Positions 1-8,980 of a stretch of DNA of 64,000 bases are shown here, piece by piece (within the stretch, counting starts at the first letter, position 1; each line of letters begins with the position of its first letter). This DNA is from Polaromonas sp. Lineage in GTDB: Bacteria > Pseudomonadota > Gammaproteobacteria > Burkholderiales > Burkholderiaceae_C. Under the pieces are notes generated by a model, which was not told where the DNA came from, did no database searches, and worked only from the letters and a program-made list of their open reading frames with translations. The DNA lies in assembly GCA_013297865.1 (NCBI GenBank), contig JAAFIP010000013.1, positions 39,551 through 103,550 on the forward strand, written 5' to 3'. Both the position numbers and the translations under genes were made by a program.

Positions 1-2
1 TG

Positions 3-371
3 GGTGATTTTGTGCTGCAACGCGCCGATGGCCTGTGGGCTTATCAGCTGGCCGTGGTGGTAGACGATGCATTGCAGGGCGTGACCCACATCGTGCGCGG
101 TGAAGACCTGGCAGATAACACAGCGCGCCAGATTCTGCTGCAGCAGGCACTGGGCTATGCCACACCACAGTATCTGCACACCCCGCTGGTGCTGGCGACT
201 GACGGGCAAAAGCTGTCTAAACAAAACGGTGCCACCCCTTTGGACACCAGCGCACCCTTGCAGGCACTGAACGCAGCCGCGGCGGTTTTGCAGCTGCCCG
301 CAGCCCACGGCAGCCTGGGCGACGCGCTGGCCCAGTGGACGCAGGCCTGGCTTCTACAATACAGGGTATGA
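3..371 (+). CDS. gluQ: Glutamyl-Q tRNA(Asp) synthetase, C-terminal part (cut by window edge)
   Basis: The last 122 residues of a glutamyl-Q tRNA(Asp) synthetase, which glutamylates queuosine in the anticodon of tRNA-Asp. The frame is open from the first bases, so the start lies outside the window. Visible class I synthetase features are the HIVRGEDL segment and the KLSKQN version of the KMSKS loop. There is no anticodon-binding domain after the catalytic core, as expected for this truncated GluRS paralogue. The stop overlaps the trmB start (ATGA), suggesting translational coupling of two tRNA-modification genes. Confidence 0.9.
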   Translation, partial: GDFVLQRADGLWAYQLAVVVDDALQGVTHIVRGEDLADNTARQILLQQALGYATPQYLHTPLVLATDGQKLSKQNGATPLDTSAPLQALNAAAAVLQLPAAHGSLGDALAQWTQAWLLQYRV

Positions 372-1105
372 CACTGCCCTTTACCCCGACCGACGATCTC
401 AAAAGCCGCCCCATCCGTAGTTTTGTGCTGCGCACAGGCCGCACTACCGTGGGCCAGGCCAAGGCGATGGATGATCTGGGCCCGCAGTTTATCCTGCCCT
501 ATCAGGCAAATGCTATTGATTTAGGAGCTATCCACGCGATTATTTCCTCAGCTAGCGGCCACCAAGTATCGCAAACCATCTTCGAGATCGGCTTTGGCAT
601 GGGCGAGGCCACTGCGCATATCGCACCGCTGATGCCGCAAGCGCTGTACATCGGCTGTGAGGTGCATACCCCGGGTGTGGGCGCTTTGCTCAAGCGCATC
701 GGAGACCACGGCATCCACAATCTGCGCATCATCCAGCACGATGCAGTGGAGGTGCTGAGCCACATGCTCGCGCCGCACAGCCTGGACGGCGTGCACATTT
801 TCTTCCCCGATCCATGGCATAAAAAGCGCCACAACAAACGCCGCCTGATCCAAAGCCCTCTGGTCACGCTGCTGTCCTCGCGCATCAAGCCCGGCGGCTA
901 CCTGCACTGCGCCACCGACTGGGAGCCCTATGCCCAGCAGATATTGCAGGTGCTGGCTGATGAACCCACATTGGCCAACACTGCGCCCGCAGGTGGCGAC
1001 GGCTATGCGCCCAAGCCCGATTACCGCCCGCTGACCAAATTTGAAAACCGTGGCCTCAAGCTGGGCCATGGGGTGTGGGATGTGGTGTTTCGCAAGCGCT
1101 CTTAA
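368..1105 (+). CDS. trmB: tRNA (guanine-N7-)-methyltransferase
   Basis: SAM-dependent enzyme that makes m7G46 in the tRNA variable loop. The SAM-binding motif [10 protein letters not shown] is at about residues 72-81, and the family signature [14 protein letters not shown] is near residue 150. I chose the ATG at 368, which overlaps the gluQ stop, over an in-frame ATG at 335 inside gluQ. The protein is 245 aa, normal for the family. The segment [12 protein letters not shown] just before the SAM motif is encoded by a diverged copy of the dispersed repeat (see 508-560) and looks like an in-frame insertion. The function call is secure; the insertion is inferred. Confidence 0.95.
   Translation: MTLPFTPTDDLKSRPIRSFVLRTGRTTVGQAKAMDDLGPQFILPYQANAIDLGAIHAIISSASGHQVSQTIFEIGFGMGEATAHIAPLMPQALYIGCEVHTPGVGALLKRIGDHGIHNLRIIQHDAVEVLSHMLAPHSLDGVHIFFPDPWHKKRHNKRRLIQSPLVTLLSSRIKPGGYLHCATDWEPYAQQILQVLADEPTLANTAPAGGDGYAPKPDYRPLTKFENRGLKLGHGVWDVVFRKRS
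508..560 (+). repeat. Diverged in-frame copy of the dispersed AGCTGCTCCCGCGAT repeat
   Basis: By eye about 34 of 52 bases match the intact copy at 36804 without gaps, including CTATT, AGCT, CGCGAT and GCGGCC at the same spacing. It lies inside trmB and keeps the frame. Its reading phase (Asn-Ala-Ile...) is the same as that of the copies in the NadR-like gene and pnuC. Confidence 0.5.
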
Positions 1106-1135
1106 GCGCAGATCACGCCCAACGCAGGGTACGCT

Positions 1136-2038
1136 TTAACGAAACGCATCCCGCAAAATCTCCCGCACCCTGCTCCACGACGTCTCGCGCGCCTGGGGGT
1201 GCTGCCCCACCATCACGCCTCTGCCCACATGCAGTCGACTCGGCACGTCCTTGCGCTCGCGCACCCCTTGCACCGGAGTGTCAAAGTCATGCACAGCGCC
1301 TGCATACACATGAAGCTCCACACTCAGCCCAGAAGCTTGCTGCTTGAGCTTCAGACGCTGCGCCAGTTCAATACACGGTGCAGGTGGTGTCCAGTCGTCG
1401 TCTGCACCCAAAAAGAACGCCAGCGAGGTGTTGGACTCATAGCCCTTGGCTAGCGGGTCTGAGCAGCCAGGATAGAACGCCAGTGCGGTTTTAAACGGTG
1501 CCAGACCACTGCCACTCACCTGTGCATGCTGGACCTGCGTCGCCGCCAACACGGCACTGCCGCCATGCGACCAACCCAGCACTGCCACCCTAGAGCCGTC
1601 TGCCCAAGGCTGTTGCCGTACCCAGGCTAATGCCCCCAACGCATCGGCGCGCCGCTCTCGCTGCGTGATTTTGCGTGAGCCCATGGTTTGTGCACACAGC
1701 GAGTTTTCGCCACGCGCTGTCAGGCTGTCTGGGAAAATCACATGGTAGCCCTGCGCCTGCAGCATCTCACCCATGGCCTGGTGCCGTGCATTGAGCAAGC
1801 CTGCGCGTGCGCCGCTGCTGGCATACAGCCCACCGCAGCCATGCAGAGCCACCACCACCGGGCGCTGTGGTGCCACGCCGCCAGACGCTTGGGGCTGCAA
1901 AGCCTCAAACCACCAGGCACGAAGCTGCGTGCCATCCAGACTCATCACACTCACAGTCTGCTGCGCGTAGGTGACGACGGGTGCACACAGCAAAGCTGCC
2001 ATCAGCAGGCGTCGCAAAACAGGCTTTTTTCTCATCAC
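1136..2038 (-). CDS. Secreted dienelactone hydrolase-like alpha/beta hydrolase
   Basis: A 300 aa exported alpha/beta hydrolase of the dienelactone hydrolase type. An N-terminal signal peptide is evident (basic MMRKKPVLRR, hydrophobic core, cleavage near VTYAQQ). The nucleophile elbow GWSHGG carries the catalytic Ser, an Asp candidate lies in the LGADDDW stretch and the His in GAVHDFD, so the triad appears complete. HGCGG near residue 68 fits the oxyanion loop. The substrate cannot be told from sequence. It is convergent with trmB and upstream of nothing obviously related. Confidence 0.8.
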   Translation of the reverse strand: MMRKKPVLRRLLMAALLCAPVVTYAQQTVSVMSLDGTQLRAWWFEALQPQASGGVAPQRPVVVALHGCGGLYASSGARAGLLNARHQAMGEMLQAQGYHVIFPDSLTARGENSLCAQTMGSRKITQRERRADALGALAWVRQQPWADGSRVAVLGWSHGGSAVLAATQVQHAQVSGSGLAPFKTALAFYPGCSDPLAKGYESNTSLAFFLGADDDWTPPAPCIELAQRLKLKQQASGLSVELHVYAGAVHDFDTPVQGVRERKDVPSRLHVGRGVMVGQHPQARETSWSRVREILRDAFR

Positions 2039-2068
2039 AGCAGTGTATCGCTCGCCGCGAAGGCAAAG

Positions 2069-2102
2069 AAAAAGCCCCTCGGTTTTGCAACCAGGGGCTT
2101 TT
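2069..2102 (-). terminator. Rho-independent terminator of the rpsF-rplI operon
   Basis: On the minus strand a stem AAAAGCCCCT-GG pairs with CC-AGGGGCTTTT around a short A-rich loop and runs into T residues, 32 bp past the rplI stop. The run of A/T on both flanks could also let it serve as a bidirectional terminator. Confidence 0.8.
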
Positions 2103-2133
2103 GCGGGTAAGAAAAACGACTTAAGCGAAAGAC

Positions 2134-2586
2134 TTAAGCAGTTTCGCCCAGTACCGATACAGTGACTTCCACCACTACGTCGGTGTGCAGCGCTACGCTG
2201 ACCTTGCTGTCGCCTACCAGCTTGATCGGGCCGGTGGGCATGCGCACCTGGGATTTGACGACTTTAAAGCCCATCTTGCCCAGTTCTTCAGCAATATCGT
2301 GGTTGGTGACCGAGCCAAACAGGCGGCCGTCAACACCGGCTTTTTGCGACACTTTAACTGTTGCGCCGTTGAGCTTTTCGCCCAGGGCCTGGCTCTCGGC
2401 CAGCTTGGCAGCAGCGGCTTTTTCCAGCTCAGCGCGCTTGGCTTCGAATTCGGCCTTGGCCGACTCCGTAGCGCGGCGTGCCTTGCCTTCGGGGATCAGG
2501 AAGTTGCGTGCATAGCCGTCTTTGACCTTGACGATCTCGCCCAGGTTACCGAGGTTGATTACTTTGTCGAGCAGAATAATTTGCAT
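2134..2586 (-). CDS. rplI: 50S ribosomal protein bL9
   Basis: Ribosomal protein L9, 150 aa. The N-terminal rRNA-binding domain [19 protein letters not shown] and the signature GYARNFLIP are intact, followed by the Ala/Lys/Glu-rich connecting helix and a C-terminal domain with [11 protein letters not shown]. Last gene of the S6-PriB-S18-L9 operon, with a strong hairpin terminator downstream. Confidence 0.98.
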   Translation of the reverse strand: MQIILLDKVINLGNLGEIVKVKDGYARNFLIPEGKARRATESAKAEFEAKRAELEKAAAAKLAESQALGEKLNGATVKVSQKAGVDGRLFGSVTNHDIAEELGKMGFKVVKSQVRMPTGPIKLVGDSKVSVALHTDVVVEVTVSVLGETA

Positions 2587-2606
2587 ATGGTTCTCCTTAG
2601 CCCGGC

Positions 2607-2891
2607 TTATACGCGGTGCTGGTCGCTGTATGGCGCGAGGGCCAGAAAGCGGGCACGCTTGATAGCGGTGTTGAGCTGACGCTGGTAAATCGCACGGGTG
2701 CCGGTCAGGCGTGCGGGGATGATTTTGCCGTTTTCGGCGATGAAATCGCGCAGGACGTCAACGTCCTTGTAGTCGATCTCTTCTACACCCGTCACCGTGA
2801 AGCGGCAAAAGCGCTTGCGCTTGAACAGCAGGTTCTGTGCGGGGCGCTTTGGGCGCTTGTCAGTCTTTTTGAAACGTGATGGTCCGGCCAT
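2607..2891 (-). CDS. rpsR: 30S ribosomal protein bS18
   Basis: Ribosomal protein S18, 94 aa. The conserved core KRFCRFT, the [13 protein letters not shown] region and ARLTGT...YQRQL are all present. It sits between priB and rplI in the usual betaproteobacterial order with short intergenic gaps, so co-transcription is likely. Confidence 0.98.
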   Translation of the reverse strand: MAGPSRFKKTDKRPKRPAQNLLFKRKRFCRFTVTGVEEIDYKDVDVLRDFIAENGKIIPARLTGTRAIYQRQLNTAIKRARFLALAPYSDQHRV

Positions 2892-2907
2892 GATGGACTC
2901 CTAAAAA

Positions 2908-3195
2908 TTAGTTCAATTCAAATGATTGGATATGAAACAGTGTGCCTTTGGCATTGCGTGTGCTGGCCAGAAAACCTGTAAACCTGTGCTCGCTGCCCAT
3001 CGTCTGTTTGCTGATGACTTCTGCCACCGGCCCGATTGCAACCGCCTTGACGCTTACCTTGACCTTGCGTAACTGCCCTGCTTCGACTTGTTCGCTCTCA
3101 TGTTCGAGCGTCAGGTCTGTGGCTGGGATGCCTGCCGGGGTAAAGCGCTGGGCGCTGATCTCGGCGATTTTTGCGGTCAAAACAAGCTGGTTCAC
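2908..3195 (-). CDS. priB: Primosomal replication protein N
   Basis: A small single-strand-DNA-binding OB-fold protein (95 aa) that bridges PriA and DnaT-type partners during replication restart. Identified by the start NQLVLTAKIAEI, the LEHES motif and its fixed position between rpsF and rpsR. The start codon is GTG at 3195, 19 nt after the rpsF stop. The sequence is intact and of family length. Confidence 0.93.
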   Translation of the reverse strand: MNQLVLTAKIAEISAQRFTPAGIPATDLTLEHESEQVEAGQLRKVKVSVKAVAIGPVAEVISKQTMGSEHRFTGFLASTRNAKGTLFHIQSFELN

Positions 3196-3214
3196 ACTTT
3201 TCCAGCGCTAGCCA

Positions 3215-3589
3215 TTAACGCTCTTGCGCGGCGTACTGCTCCTGCTGAAGTTTGCGGGCTTCTTCGCGCTCGACCTGTTTCATCATGGAAGAAGGGCCAG
3301 TTTCGGCTTTTTTCTTCAGCACGGTGAGGTGGCGCAACACAGCGTCGTTGAACTTGAACGCATGCTCCAGCTCGGCCATCACAGCCTGATCGGCCTCGAT
3401 GTTGACGCAGATATAGTGCGCCTTGGCCAGCTTGTTGATCTGGTAAGCCAGCTGACGGCGGCCCCAGTCTTCCACGCGGTGGATCTTGCCACCGGGCGTG
3501 GTAATCATGCTCTTGTAACGCTCCAGCATCGCTGGAACCTGCTCGCTTTGGTCCGGATGGATCAGCAAGACGATCTCGTAATGACGCAT
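3215..3589 (-). CDS. rpsF: 30S ribosomal protein bS6
   Basis: Ribosomal protein S6, 124 aa, beginning [18 protein letters not shown], with the conserved [12 protein letters not shown] motif and a C-terminal charged tail. I chose the ATG at 3589 rather than an upstream GTG (3595) because AAGGAG lies five bases before it and family members begin MRHYE. First gene of the operon. Confidence 0.97.
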   Translation of the reverse strand: MRHYEIVLLIHPDQSEQVPAMLERYKSMITTPGGKIHRVEDWGRRQLAYQINKLAKAHYICVNIEADQAVMAELEHAFKFNDAVLRHLTVLKKKAETGPSSMMKQVEREEARKLQQEQYAAQER

Positions 3590-3683
3590 ACACACTCCTT
3601 AAGGATTTATGCCATGGCTTTCACCACGGCGTGAATTAAAGCTACCCACAGCGTCGGATGTGGTGCAGCAAGGGGAACTCAGC

Positions 3684-3689
3684 ATTATA
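3684..3689 (-). promoter_or_regulatory. Candidate -10 box for the rpsF operon
   Basis: TATAAT on the minus strand about 95 nt upstream of rpsF, in an AT-rich patch (AATAGTATATAATG). No good -35 box is visible at 17 bp, so this is tentative. The rest of 3600-3990, between the divergent rpsF and cyclase genes, holds no gene I can support. Confidence 0.4.
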
Positions 3690-3992
3690 TACTATTTTTG
3701 TGAGTAGCCACTAACAGTGTTCACGCTGGAGTTGCAGTGGGTACTAAGCTCCAACTCCAAGTTCAGGGGGCATTCCGTATGCAGTGGCTTGGCGATTGCG
3801 GCATGATGGCAGATAGTTTGTTAACCGCAGGACATCTTAAAATGTTAGGTTTAATGCAAACTATGCACCGCCTCAGAGTGCCTTATTTATCAGCAAGCAA
3901 TGCGCAGCAATGACCTATAGGTATCAGTGCAGTAATGGTAAGTCGCATTGATAAAAATGGAGGAAGCACATAACCTCTATGGACAAACAAGC

Positions 3993-6900
3993 ATGAAGTT
4001 TTATGAAATACTGATCCGTGTTGCTGGTCGTCTGGTTTTTGAGCAGCGGCTTTCGTATTTAGCCTTGCATCGTGACCTGGGTCTAAGTGACGTGGAGATT
4101 CAGGATGTTCGCGCAGAACTTGTCTTTCGAGGCGTGGCACGTGACGAGGATAACAAAGGACTGGTATGGACTGGTGCCGTCACTGCCGAAGAAACCAGGT
4201 GGCCAGATGAAGTCAGGCTGCAGTCACAAGCAGATCTGCCAGAGAGCACTGCACTAGTCGCCAGCACAGCAGAGCGAACTCGGAATGCGCCGCAGATTTC
4301 GGCCGAGCGGCGCCAGCTTACCGTGATGTTTTGTGACCTGGTGGGGTCGACGACGATATCTAGCAAGCTTGACCCCGAAGACTTGCGTGAGGTGGTTCGC
4401 GCCTACCAGGAAACCGCCGCCAATGTGATCCACCAGTACGAGGGCCATATTGCGCAGTACCTCGGTGATGGCCTGCTGGTGTATTTGGGCTACCCTCAGG
4501 CTCACGAAGATGACGCCCAGCGTGCTGTGCTTGCGGGGCTGGGCATTGTCACGGCGATGGGGACCTTGAACCACCAATTGCAAGCAAAGTACGGCGTCGA
4601 ACTTGCTGTACGCATTGGGATTCATACGGGGCCCGTGGTGGTGGGGCAGATGGGTGGCGACGGGCGGCATGAACAACTCGCGCTCGGTGAAACCCCCAAT
4701 GTTGCTGCGCGCCTGGAGGCTTTGGCGCCGCCCAATACGGTCGTGATCAGTCAGGCTACTATGCGCTTGGTGTCTGGCGCTTTCATCACAGAAACGCTGG
4801 GGCTACAAACCTTGAAGGGCGCTGGCGAGCCGGTTGAGGTGTGGCAAGTGTTGGGCTTGCGGATGTACGAACAGAGTACCGAGAACGCACCCCGCCATGA
4901 TGCCCTGCACCTCATTGGGCGTGAGGCAGAAATTACCCTGCTACGCCAACGCTGGGAACAAAGCAAAGCAGTTCGCGGGCAGGTGGTGCTGATCAGTGGA
5001 GAAGCCGGTATCGGCAAGTCGAGTCTGGTCAACGCGATGCGATCCCAAGCGGCGCAAGAGGGTTTCCCCCGCGTCACGTTTCGCTGCTCGCCCCACCACA
5101 GAAACAGCGCCCTACATCCGGTGACCGTACACATCCGCCAGCTTCTGGCTTTAGATCGTGAAGCGGATAGTGATGTGAAGCTGGTAGAACTGGAACGGCT
5201 GCTCAAGCCCTACGAGCATGACATTAAAGACATGGTGCAGCTTTTTGCGATGCTGCTGTCCATTCCAGTTCCAGAGGACCGCTACCCAGCCCTCAACATT
5301 TCTGCCAAGCAGCAGCGCGAGCAAACCTTGGAGGCCCTGAGCGCCTGGTTGCTGGCCGAGGCGCAACGCCAACCTGTGCTGGTGCTTTGGGAAGATATTC
5401 ATTGGGCCGATCCGACGACGCTGGAGCTGCTCGGCCTCCTGGTGGAGAGAGCACACTCGGCCTCTATTCTGGCGTTGCTCACATTTCGTCCGGATTTTGT
5501 CGCGATGTTTCCCCTGCGATCCCACGTCACGACGGTGTCGCTGAATCGACTGGAGCCGGCCCAGGCGCAAGCCATCATGACACGCCTGGCCTCGGGCAAG
5601 CACCTGCCCCCCGAGGTGATAACACACATCGCCAGCCGAGCCGATGGCGTGCCCTTGTATGTAGAAGAGTTGACCAAGGCGCTGCTGGAGTCAGATCTCC
5701 TGCTGGAGGATAACGGTCACTATCGGCTCACCCGTCCTCTGAGCGATATGGCCATCCCGATGACGCTGCAGGACTCACTGATGGCGCGCCTGGATCGGAC
5801 ACCCGCCGTGCGGGAGGTGGCACAACTGGGCGCTGTACTTGGGCGAGAATTTGCATATGAAATGCTGCATGCCCTGTCTGTGATTGAAGAAAAGCACTTA
5901 CAGCAGGGTTTGGCCAAGCTGGTCGACTCAGAGTTGATCTACCAGCGCGGGCAGTTGCCGCTTGCCAAATTTGTGTTCAAGCACGCGCTGGTGCAGGATG
6001 CCGCCTACCAGTCCATGCTGCGGCGAACACGTCAGCACTATCACCAGCGCTGCGCGCAGGTGATGGAAAGCAACTTTACAGATCTGGTCAAGACCGAACC
6101 TGAACTGGTGGCGCATCACTATACAGAGGCCGGTTGTGCCGCCGAAAGTGTTGGCTATTGGCTCCAGGCGGGGCAGCGAGCGGCGCAGCGCCTTGCGCAC
6201 CACGAAGCCATCGCGCACCTCACCAAAGGCATAGAGGTTCTCGCCACCCAGGCCTCCACCCCGGCAGGCGCGCAGCAGGAGTTTTTGCTGAATGTAACCT
6301 TAGGGGTGTCCATTGCTGCCGTGAAAGGTTATGCCGCATCAGAATTGTCCAAGGTCTACACGCGTGCGCAAGAGCTCAGCCAGCAGGTAGCAGAGACACC
6401 TCAGCATTTTCAAGCCGTTCGGGGGCTGGTTTTGTACTACTTGGTTCGTGGGCAGACGCAGCCCGCGCTGGAACTGGCGCAACAATTGGTAGAGCAAGGT
6501 GAGCGGCAGACGGAGGTCGGCCCCAAAATGCTCAGCCGCTACCACTTGGGCATGGCGCTGTTCCAAAGAGGCGTTGTGGCAGAAGCTGCCCGGCACTATG
6601 AACGGGCCAAATCCATGTACGTCCTTGAGCAGCATCGTGGACTTGCCAATGTTTACGGCATTGACCTGGGCGTGACGACACGCGGTTTTTATAGCCTGCC
6701 CATGTGGATTCTGGGCTATCCAGACCGCGCGTTGGCACTCGGGCAAGAGGCTTTGACCTTTGCCCAGGAGTTGGGGCATCCGTTCAGTCTTGTATTTGCG
6801 CAGTGTTGGTTGGCCTGGCTTCACCAATATCGGCAGGAGGCTGATGCCGCCCATGAGCACGCCACCAACGGCATCAACCTTGCTGTCGGGCAGGGGCTGC

Positions 6901-7466
6901 CGCTGTACCGAGCTTGGGGTCTTATTGCGCAGGGATGGGCACTTACACACCAAGGGCAAGCCACAGAGGGCATCGCACTCATGCGACAAGGCATTGCAAC
7001 CGCAAACGCGACCGGAGCAGACGTTTACCGCCCGTATTTCCTTTCACTACTTGCAGAAGCTTTGGGCAATGCGGGTGATTGCGAGAGCGGACTGCGCCTG
7101 CTGGATGAAGCCGTGGAGGCAGCAGATCGAGCAGGAGAGCTGTTTTATGAAGCAGAGCTGTATCGGCTGAAAGGAGACCTGACATTGCAGGCCGATAAAG
7201 CAGCCTCAAACGCCCAAGCGCAGTCGCAAGCGGAGGCATTCTTTGTCAAAGCCATCAGCATTTCACAAAATCAGCAGGCGAAATCCTTTGAATTAAGAAC
7301 CGCGATGAGTCTGGCGCGGCTGTGGCAAAGCCAGCGCAAAATGGCGCAAGCCCACAAACTACTGTCCGAGGTATACCAATGGTTCACAGAAGGTTTCGGC
7401 ACGAAAGACCTGCAGGCGGCAAAAGACCTGTTGACGGAACTTGCCCGCAAGTCCAGCATGAAATGA
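3993..7466 (+). CDS. Class III nucleotidyl cyclase fused to AAA/STAND NTPase and TPR repeats
   Basis: About 1157 aa multidomain signalling protein. After a short N-terminal domain (KFYEIL...DLGLSDVEIQ), a class III cyclase catalytic domain spans roughly residues 105-290; the metal Asp residues lie in MFCDLVGST (about 115) and YLGDGLLVY (about 158). An NTPase domain follows with Walker A GEAGIGKSS (about 336) and a Walker B-like LVLWEDIHWAD, then helical TPR-like repeats to the C-terminus. Cyclase or vestigial sensor activity cannot be decided here. Start uncertain: TTG 3948 and ATG 3957 are in frame upstream without clear ribosome sites; 3993 matches the family's usual MKFYE-type beginning. 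No neighbour suggests a pathway. Confidence 0.85.
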   Translation: MKFYEILIRVAGRLVFEQRLSYLALHRDLGLSDVEIQDVRAELVFRGVARDEDNKGLVWTGAVTAEETRWPDEVRLQSQADLPESTALVASTAERTRNAPQISAERRQLTVMFCDLVGSTTISSKLDPEDLREVVRAYQETAANVIHQYEGHIAQYLGDGLLVYLGYPQAHEDDAQRAVLAGLGIVTAMGTLNHQLQAKYGVELAVRIGIHTGPVVVGQMGGDGRHEQLALGETPNVAARLEALAPPNTVVISQATMRLVSGAFITETLGLQTLKGAGEPVEVWQVLGLRMYEQSTENAPRHDALHLIGREAEITLLRQRWEQSKAVRGQVVLISGEAGIGKSSLVNAMRSQAAQEGFPRVTFRCSPHHRNSALHPVTVHIRQLLALDREADSDVKLVELERLLKPYEHDIKDMVQLFAMLLSIPVPEDRYPALNISAKQQREQTLEALSAWLLAEAQRQPVLVLWEDIHWADPTTLELLGLLVERAHSASILALLTFRPDFVAMFPLRSHVTTVSLNRLEPAQAQAIMTRLASGKHLPPEVITHIASRADGVPLYVEELTKALLESDLLLEDNGHYRLTRPLSDMAIPMTLQDSLMARLDRTPAVREVAQLGAVLGREFAYEMLHALSVIEEKHLQQGLAKLVDSELIYQRGQLPLAKFVFKHALVQDAAYQSMLRRTRQHYHQRCAQVMESNFTDLVKTEPELVAHHYTEAGCAAESVGYWLQAGQRAAQRLAHHEAIAHLTKGIEVLATQASTPAGAQQEFLLNVTLGVSIAAVKGYAASELSKVYTRAQELSQQVAETPQHFQAVRGLVLYYLVRGQTQPALELAQQLVEQGERQTEVGPKMLSRYHLGMALFQRGVVAEAARHYERAKSMYVLEQHRGLANVYGIDLGVTTRGFYSLPMWILGYPDRALALGQEALTFAQELGHPFSLVFAQCWLAWLHQYRQEADAAHEHATNGINLAVGQGLPLYRAWGLIAQGWALTHQGQATEGIALMRQGIATANATGADVYRPYFLSLLAEALGNAGDCESGLRLLDEAVEAADRAGELFYEAELYRLKGDLTLQADKAASNAQAQSQAEAFFVKAISISQNQQAKSFELRTAMSLARLWQSQRKMAQAHKLLSEVYQWFTEGFGTKDLQAAKDLLTELARKSSMK

Positions 7467-7596
7467 CCGCTTGCAGGCGTGCTGTGTCCGGTGCGCTGCG
7501 CGACGCATAGGAATACTGTGGGAGCGGAATTATTGGCTTTGAACTGCGCTATCCGTCAAAGCAGCAGAGCGTCTGGTCGGCGATTGGCTGTTTTCT

Positions 7597-8514
7597 TCAT
7601 TTCGCCTTGAGCTTTTGAATATCCATGCGAAACAAGACAGGGAAGGTCGTGTTCCATCTTTGCCATCGCAAAGAGCCTGCCTCGGAAACTGCCCATAGTT
7701 GGCCATCTTCGTCGAAGGAGATATCTTCGATACCGATCACCATGTCAAAGCTGGCTGCTATTTGACCAGTCAGAGGGTCAAGCCGATACAACAGTCCAAA
7801 GCGGCTGCTGCTGGCAGTAATCCACAACTGGCCTGCTTTATCAAAAGCAGCGCCTTGGGCATTGGAGGGCAAGCTGATGGAGCGAAGCGCTGCGGCCTCA
7901 TTGACTGCCTTACCCCTGTGCGTGTCAAAAATCGATAGGGGCAGAAAATGTCCCTTGGCTTTCGATGGATCGTTGTCAAACGAGCCAACAAAAAGTGCCT
8001 TGCCGTCAAAGTCAATGAAAGATCCCTTGATCTCACCACCCAAGGTCACCACGCCAGTCACAGCGTCGCCAGTTTTTCTCTGAGAAAAAGCCTTTTCCAT
8101 ATCAATGCGATACAGCCGCCGTGTGTCCGAAGCCACCAAGGTGACAGGCCCAATAACCGCCAAGCCACCTGCATGTCCGCAATCATCGGGTAAATCAAAA
8201 TGGGCTATCAGTGTGCCACTTTCAGAATCAACTTTGAAAATTCGACATGGCCCCTTGCCCACCTTAGGGTCAGTGCTGCGATATCCAGACACATAGACCA
8301 CGCCCGGTGTCCAAGCCAAGCCCTGAGGAACATAGCCTTCATCGATTCCAGGTGCCCAAATCTTTCGCGATATCGCTTTTTCGTTAACAACAGTGCTGGG
8401 GCCGCCCACTACATGTGCAGGCTTTTTACCAAGCGGTTCGTTGGCATGGACCTTGAACGGGGCGACTGTGCACAAGACCAGGCATAAAGCGAAGATTCGT
8501 TGAATACATGTCAT
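7597..8514 (-). CDS. Secreted beta-propeller-like protein of unknown function
   Basis: A 305 aa protein with a clear signal peptide (MTCIQRIFALCLVLCTVAPFKVHA). Repeated short units such as QGLAWTPGVVYVSGY, GGLAVIGPVTLVAS, FDGKALFVGS, FDKAGQLWITAS and FDEDGQLWAVSE are typical of six-bladed propellers (SMP-30/NHL-like). No catalytic residues can be assigned. It stands alone, with AT-rich flanks. I do not recognise a named family. Confidence 0.65.
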   Translation of the reverse strand: MTCIQRIFALCLVLCTVAPFKVHANEPLGKKPAHVVGGPSTVVNEKAISRKIWAPGIDEGYVPQGLAWTPGVVYVSGYRSTDPKVGKGPCRIFKVDSESGTLIAHFDLPDDCGHAGGLAVIGPVTLVASDTRRLYRIDMEKAFSQRKTGDAVTGVVTLGGEIKGSFIDFDGKALFVGSFDNDPSKAKGHFLPLSIFDTHRGKAVNEAAALRSISLPSNAQGAAFDKAGQLWITASSSRFGLLYRLDPLTGQIAASFDMVIGIEDISFDEDGQLWAVSEAGSLRWQRWNTTFPVLFRMDIQKLKAK

Positions 8515-8644
8515 GCGGTACCTACTGGTTATCCTAGCGATCGAGCAGAACTATTTGCCAGTATGTGTAGTGCACATGCCAATTAAGCAAGAACGAATTA
8601 GATCACATGAGCAGAAATATGACATGGATTTAGAACTCAAAAGT

Positions 8645-8936
8645 ATCACTGATTGCGCAAGTCGGAGTGGTCGCTGAGGCCTTGGCCGCAGATGCCTAAG
8701 TATTTGCCTCGCGCCACGCAGGCTTTGATAGGCATCTCGAGTGTAACTTTGACGGCGGGGTCGCGTTCGTCGAGGTCTTTGGCCAGCAGCTACAGGCCGG
8801 AGTCTCGGTCCAAGCCCAGGGTCAATTGCGTGAGGTCGTTGGAACAGATGGAGAAGCCGTCGTAATCTTCCAGGAACTGTGTAGCAAAAATGGGGTTGCT
8901 GGGCCACTGCGATACATCACGATGCCGCGCAGTAAG
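8645..8936 (-). pseudogene. Decayed partial copy of the ppsA 3' end
   Basis: Nearly collinear with ppsA at about 17884-18175, by eye roughly 85 percent identical over the first 230 bp and then fading. On the minus strand it still reads DERDPAVK and KYLGICGQG, but an in-frame TAG replaces the Glu of GLELLAKD, and there is no start or continuation. Same orientation as the intact ppsA 9 kb away. It is a relic of a duplication, not a functional gene. The rest of 8515-8980 holds nothing else I can support. Confidence 0.85.
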
Positions 8937-8980
8937 CCCTTTCGGTCATATGGAGTAGCTATGCAAAAGGTGGACATATC

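Noticed and set aside
8551..8907. Arg/Pro-rich minus-strand frame of 118 codons
   Set aside because: It is a shifted frame of the ppsA relic; the same kind of frame appears opposite the intact ppsA at 17837-18142.
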